Assembly: GCA_021825865.1 (NCBI GenBank)
Contig: JAKAFU010000007.1
Coordinates: forward strand, 1-62,428
Length of the DNA: 62,428 bases
Reading direction: 5' to 3'
DNA from: a bacterium
Lineage (GTDB): Bacteria > SZUA-79 > Acidulodesulfobacterales > Acidulodesulfobacteraceae
In this document: piece after piece, positions 62,253 to 62,428 of the stretch
Layout: the number at the start of each line of letters is the position of its first letter
How positions within the stretch are numbered: the first letter of the stretch is position 1
Notes under the pieces: model-generated
What the model saw: the letters and a program-made list of their open reading frames with translations, nothing else
The model's database searches: none
What the model was told of the DNA's origin: nothing
Position numbers and translations under genes: made by a program

Positions 62253-62428
62253 ATGGCTAAAACTAAGACTAAATTTGATTACGATAAATACTTAAGAAAA
62301 AACACACTCCCTCATATATGGTGCCCCGGATGCGGAGACGGAATAATATTAAAATCTCTTTTAAGAGCTATAGACGGACTTCAGTATAAGAAAGACGATA
62401 TAGTTATAACATCTGGAATAGGCAGATC
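62253..62428 (+). CDS. korB: 2-oxoglutarate:ferredoxin oxidoreductase, beta subunit (5' part)
   Basis: Only the first 58 codons are in the window. The chain has KNTLPHIWCPGCGDGIILKS, the start of the thiamine-diphosphate-binding domain typical of KorB, with the two cysteines CPGC. AAGGAGA lies seven bases before the ATG. It pairs with KorA and KorD upstream. The gamma subunit gene, if there is one, would be outside the window. Confidence 0.9.
   Translation, partial: MAKTKTKFDYDKYLRKNTLPHIWCPGCGDGIILKSLLRAIDGLQYKKDDIVITSGIGR

Noticed and set aside
1-62428. tRNA or rRNA genes
   Set aside because: I looked for T-loop and acceptor patterns in the intergenic gaps on both strands and found none.

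Overview
The window is one stretch of a very AT-rich bacterial chromosome, roughly one-third G+C by eye. About fifty protein genes are packed into a few long co-directional runs. No rRNA, tRNA, CRISPR array, phage gene or intact transposase is visible. Gene content suggests an anaerobic or microaerobic Gram-negative bacterium. It has siroheme-dependent (Ahb) heme synthesis, a ferredoxin-linked 2-oxoglutarate oxidoreductase, a two-subunit class I fumarase, a glycolate or lactate oxidase of GlcD/GlcF type, FabK as enoyl reductase, and a periplasmic c-heme sensor domain of the kind known from Geobacter. I would guess Desulfobacterota or a related candidate lineage of sulfur or iron sediments, but the window has no phylogenetic marker I can place firmly.

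Layout. 251-4232 (+): diacylglycerol-kinase-like gene, glcD, glcF. 4373-19764 (-): one long run read right to left, dnaX, ybaB, recR, valS, yceD, rpmF, plsX, fabH, fabK, fabD, fabG, acpP, fabF, rpiB, glyA. This joins replication and recombination genes to a nearly complete type II fatty acid synthesis operon. 20058-20978 (+): yggS. 21011-24632 (-): kup potassium transporter and an APC permease. 25121-26440 (+): a solitary AAA ATPase with a nuclease-like tail. 26561-38615 (-): met8, hemX-like, hemA, hemC, cobA-hemD fusion, ahbC, ahbD, an RDD membrane protein and polA, mostly a siroheme-to-heme operon. 38843-48919 (-): AMMECR1, OsmC, gpsA, gyrA, moaA, a class A penicillin-binding protein and an LpoA-like periplasmic binding protein. 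49216-54196 (+): a degenerate DprA-like gene, topA and a c-heme/HAMP sensor without output domain. 54247-56134 (-): maf and proC. 56490-62428 (+): fumarase alpha and beta, sucC, sucD, korD, korA and the start of korB, a block joining malate/fumarate to succinyl-CoA and 2-oxoglutarate that could run oxidatively or reductively.

The most unusual property is spread over the whole window. Many universally conserved enzymes (DgkA-like, YggS, DnaX, PolA, HemA, MoaA, TopA, Maf, ProC, KorD) carry low-complexity insertions or tails, mostly Asn/Ser-rich, that their families normally lack. These sit between conserved blocks, so the enzymes look functional. Other points worth following: an archaeal-type valyl-tRNA synthetase; a DprA relative that has lost its signature motif beside topA; a heme-binding sensor that stops after HAMP; an LpoA-like gene next to its presumed PBP1A partner; short dispersed repeats resembling REP/RAYT-type elements; and mutually exclusive hairpins between korA and korB. 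I found no clearly new multi-gene defence or mobile system.
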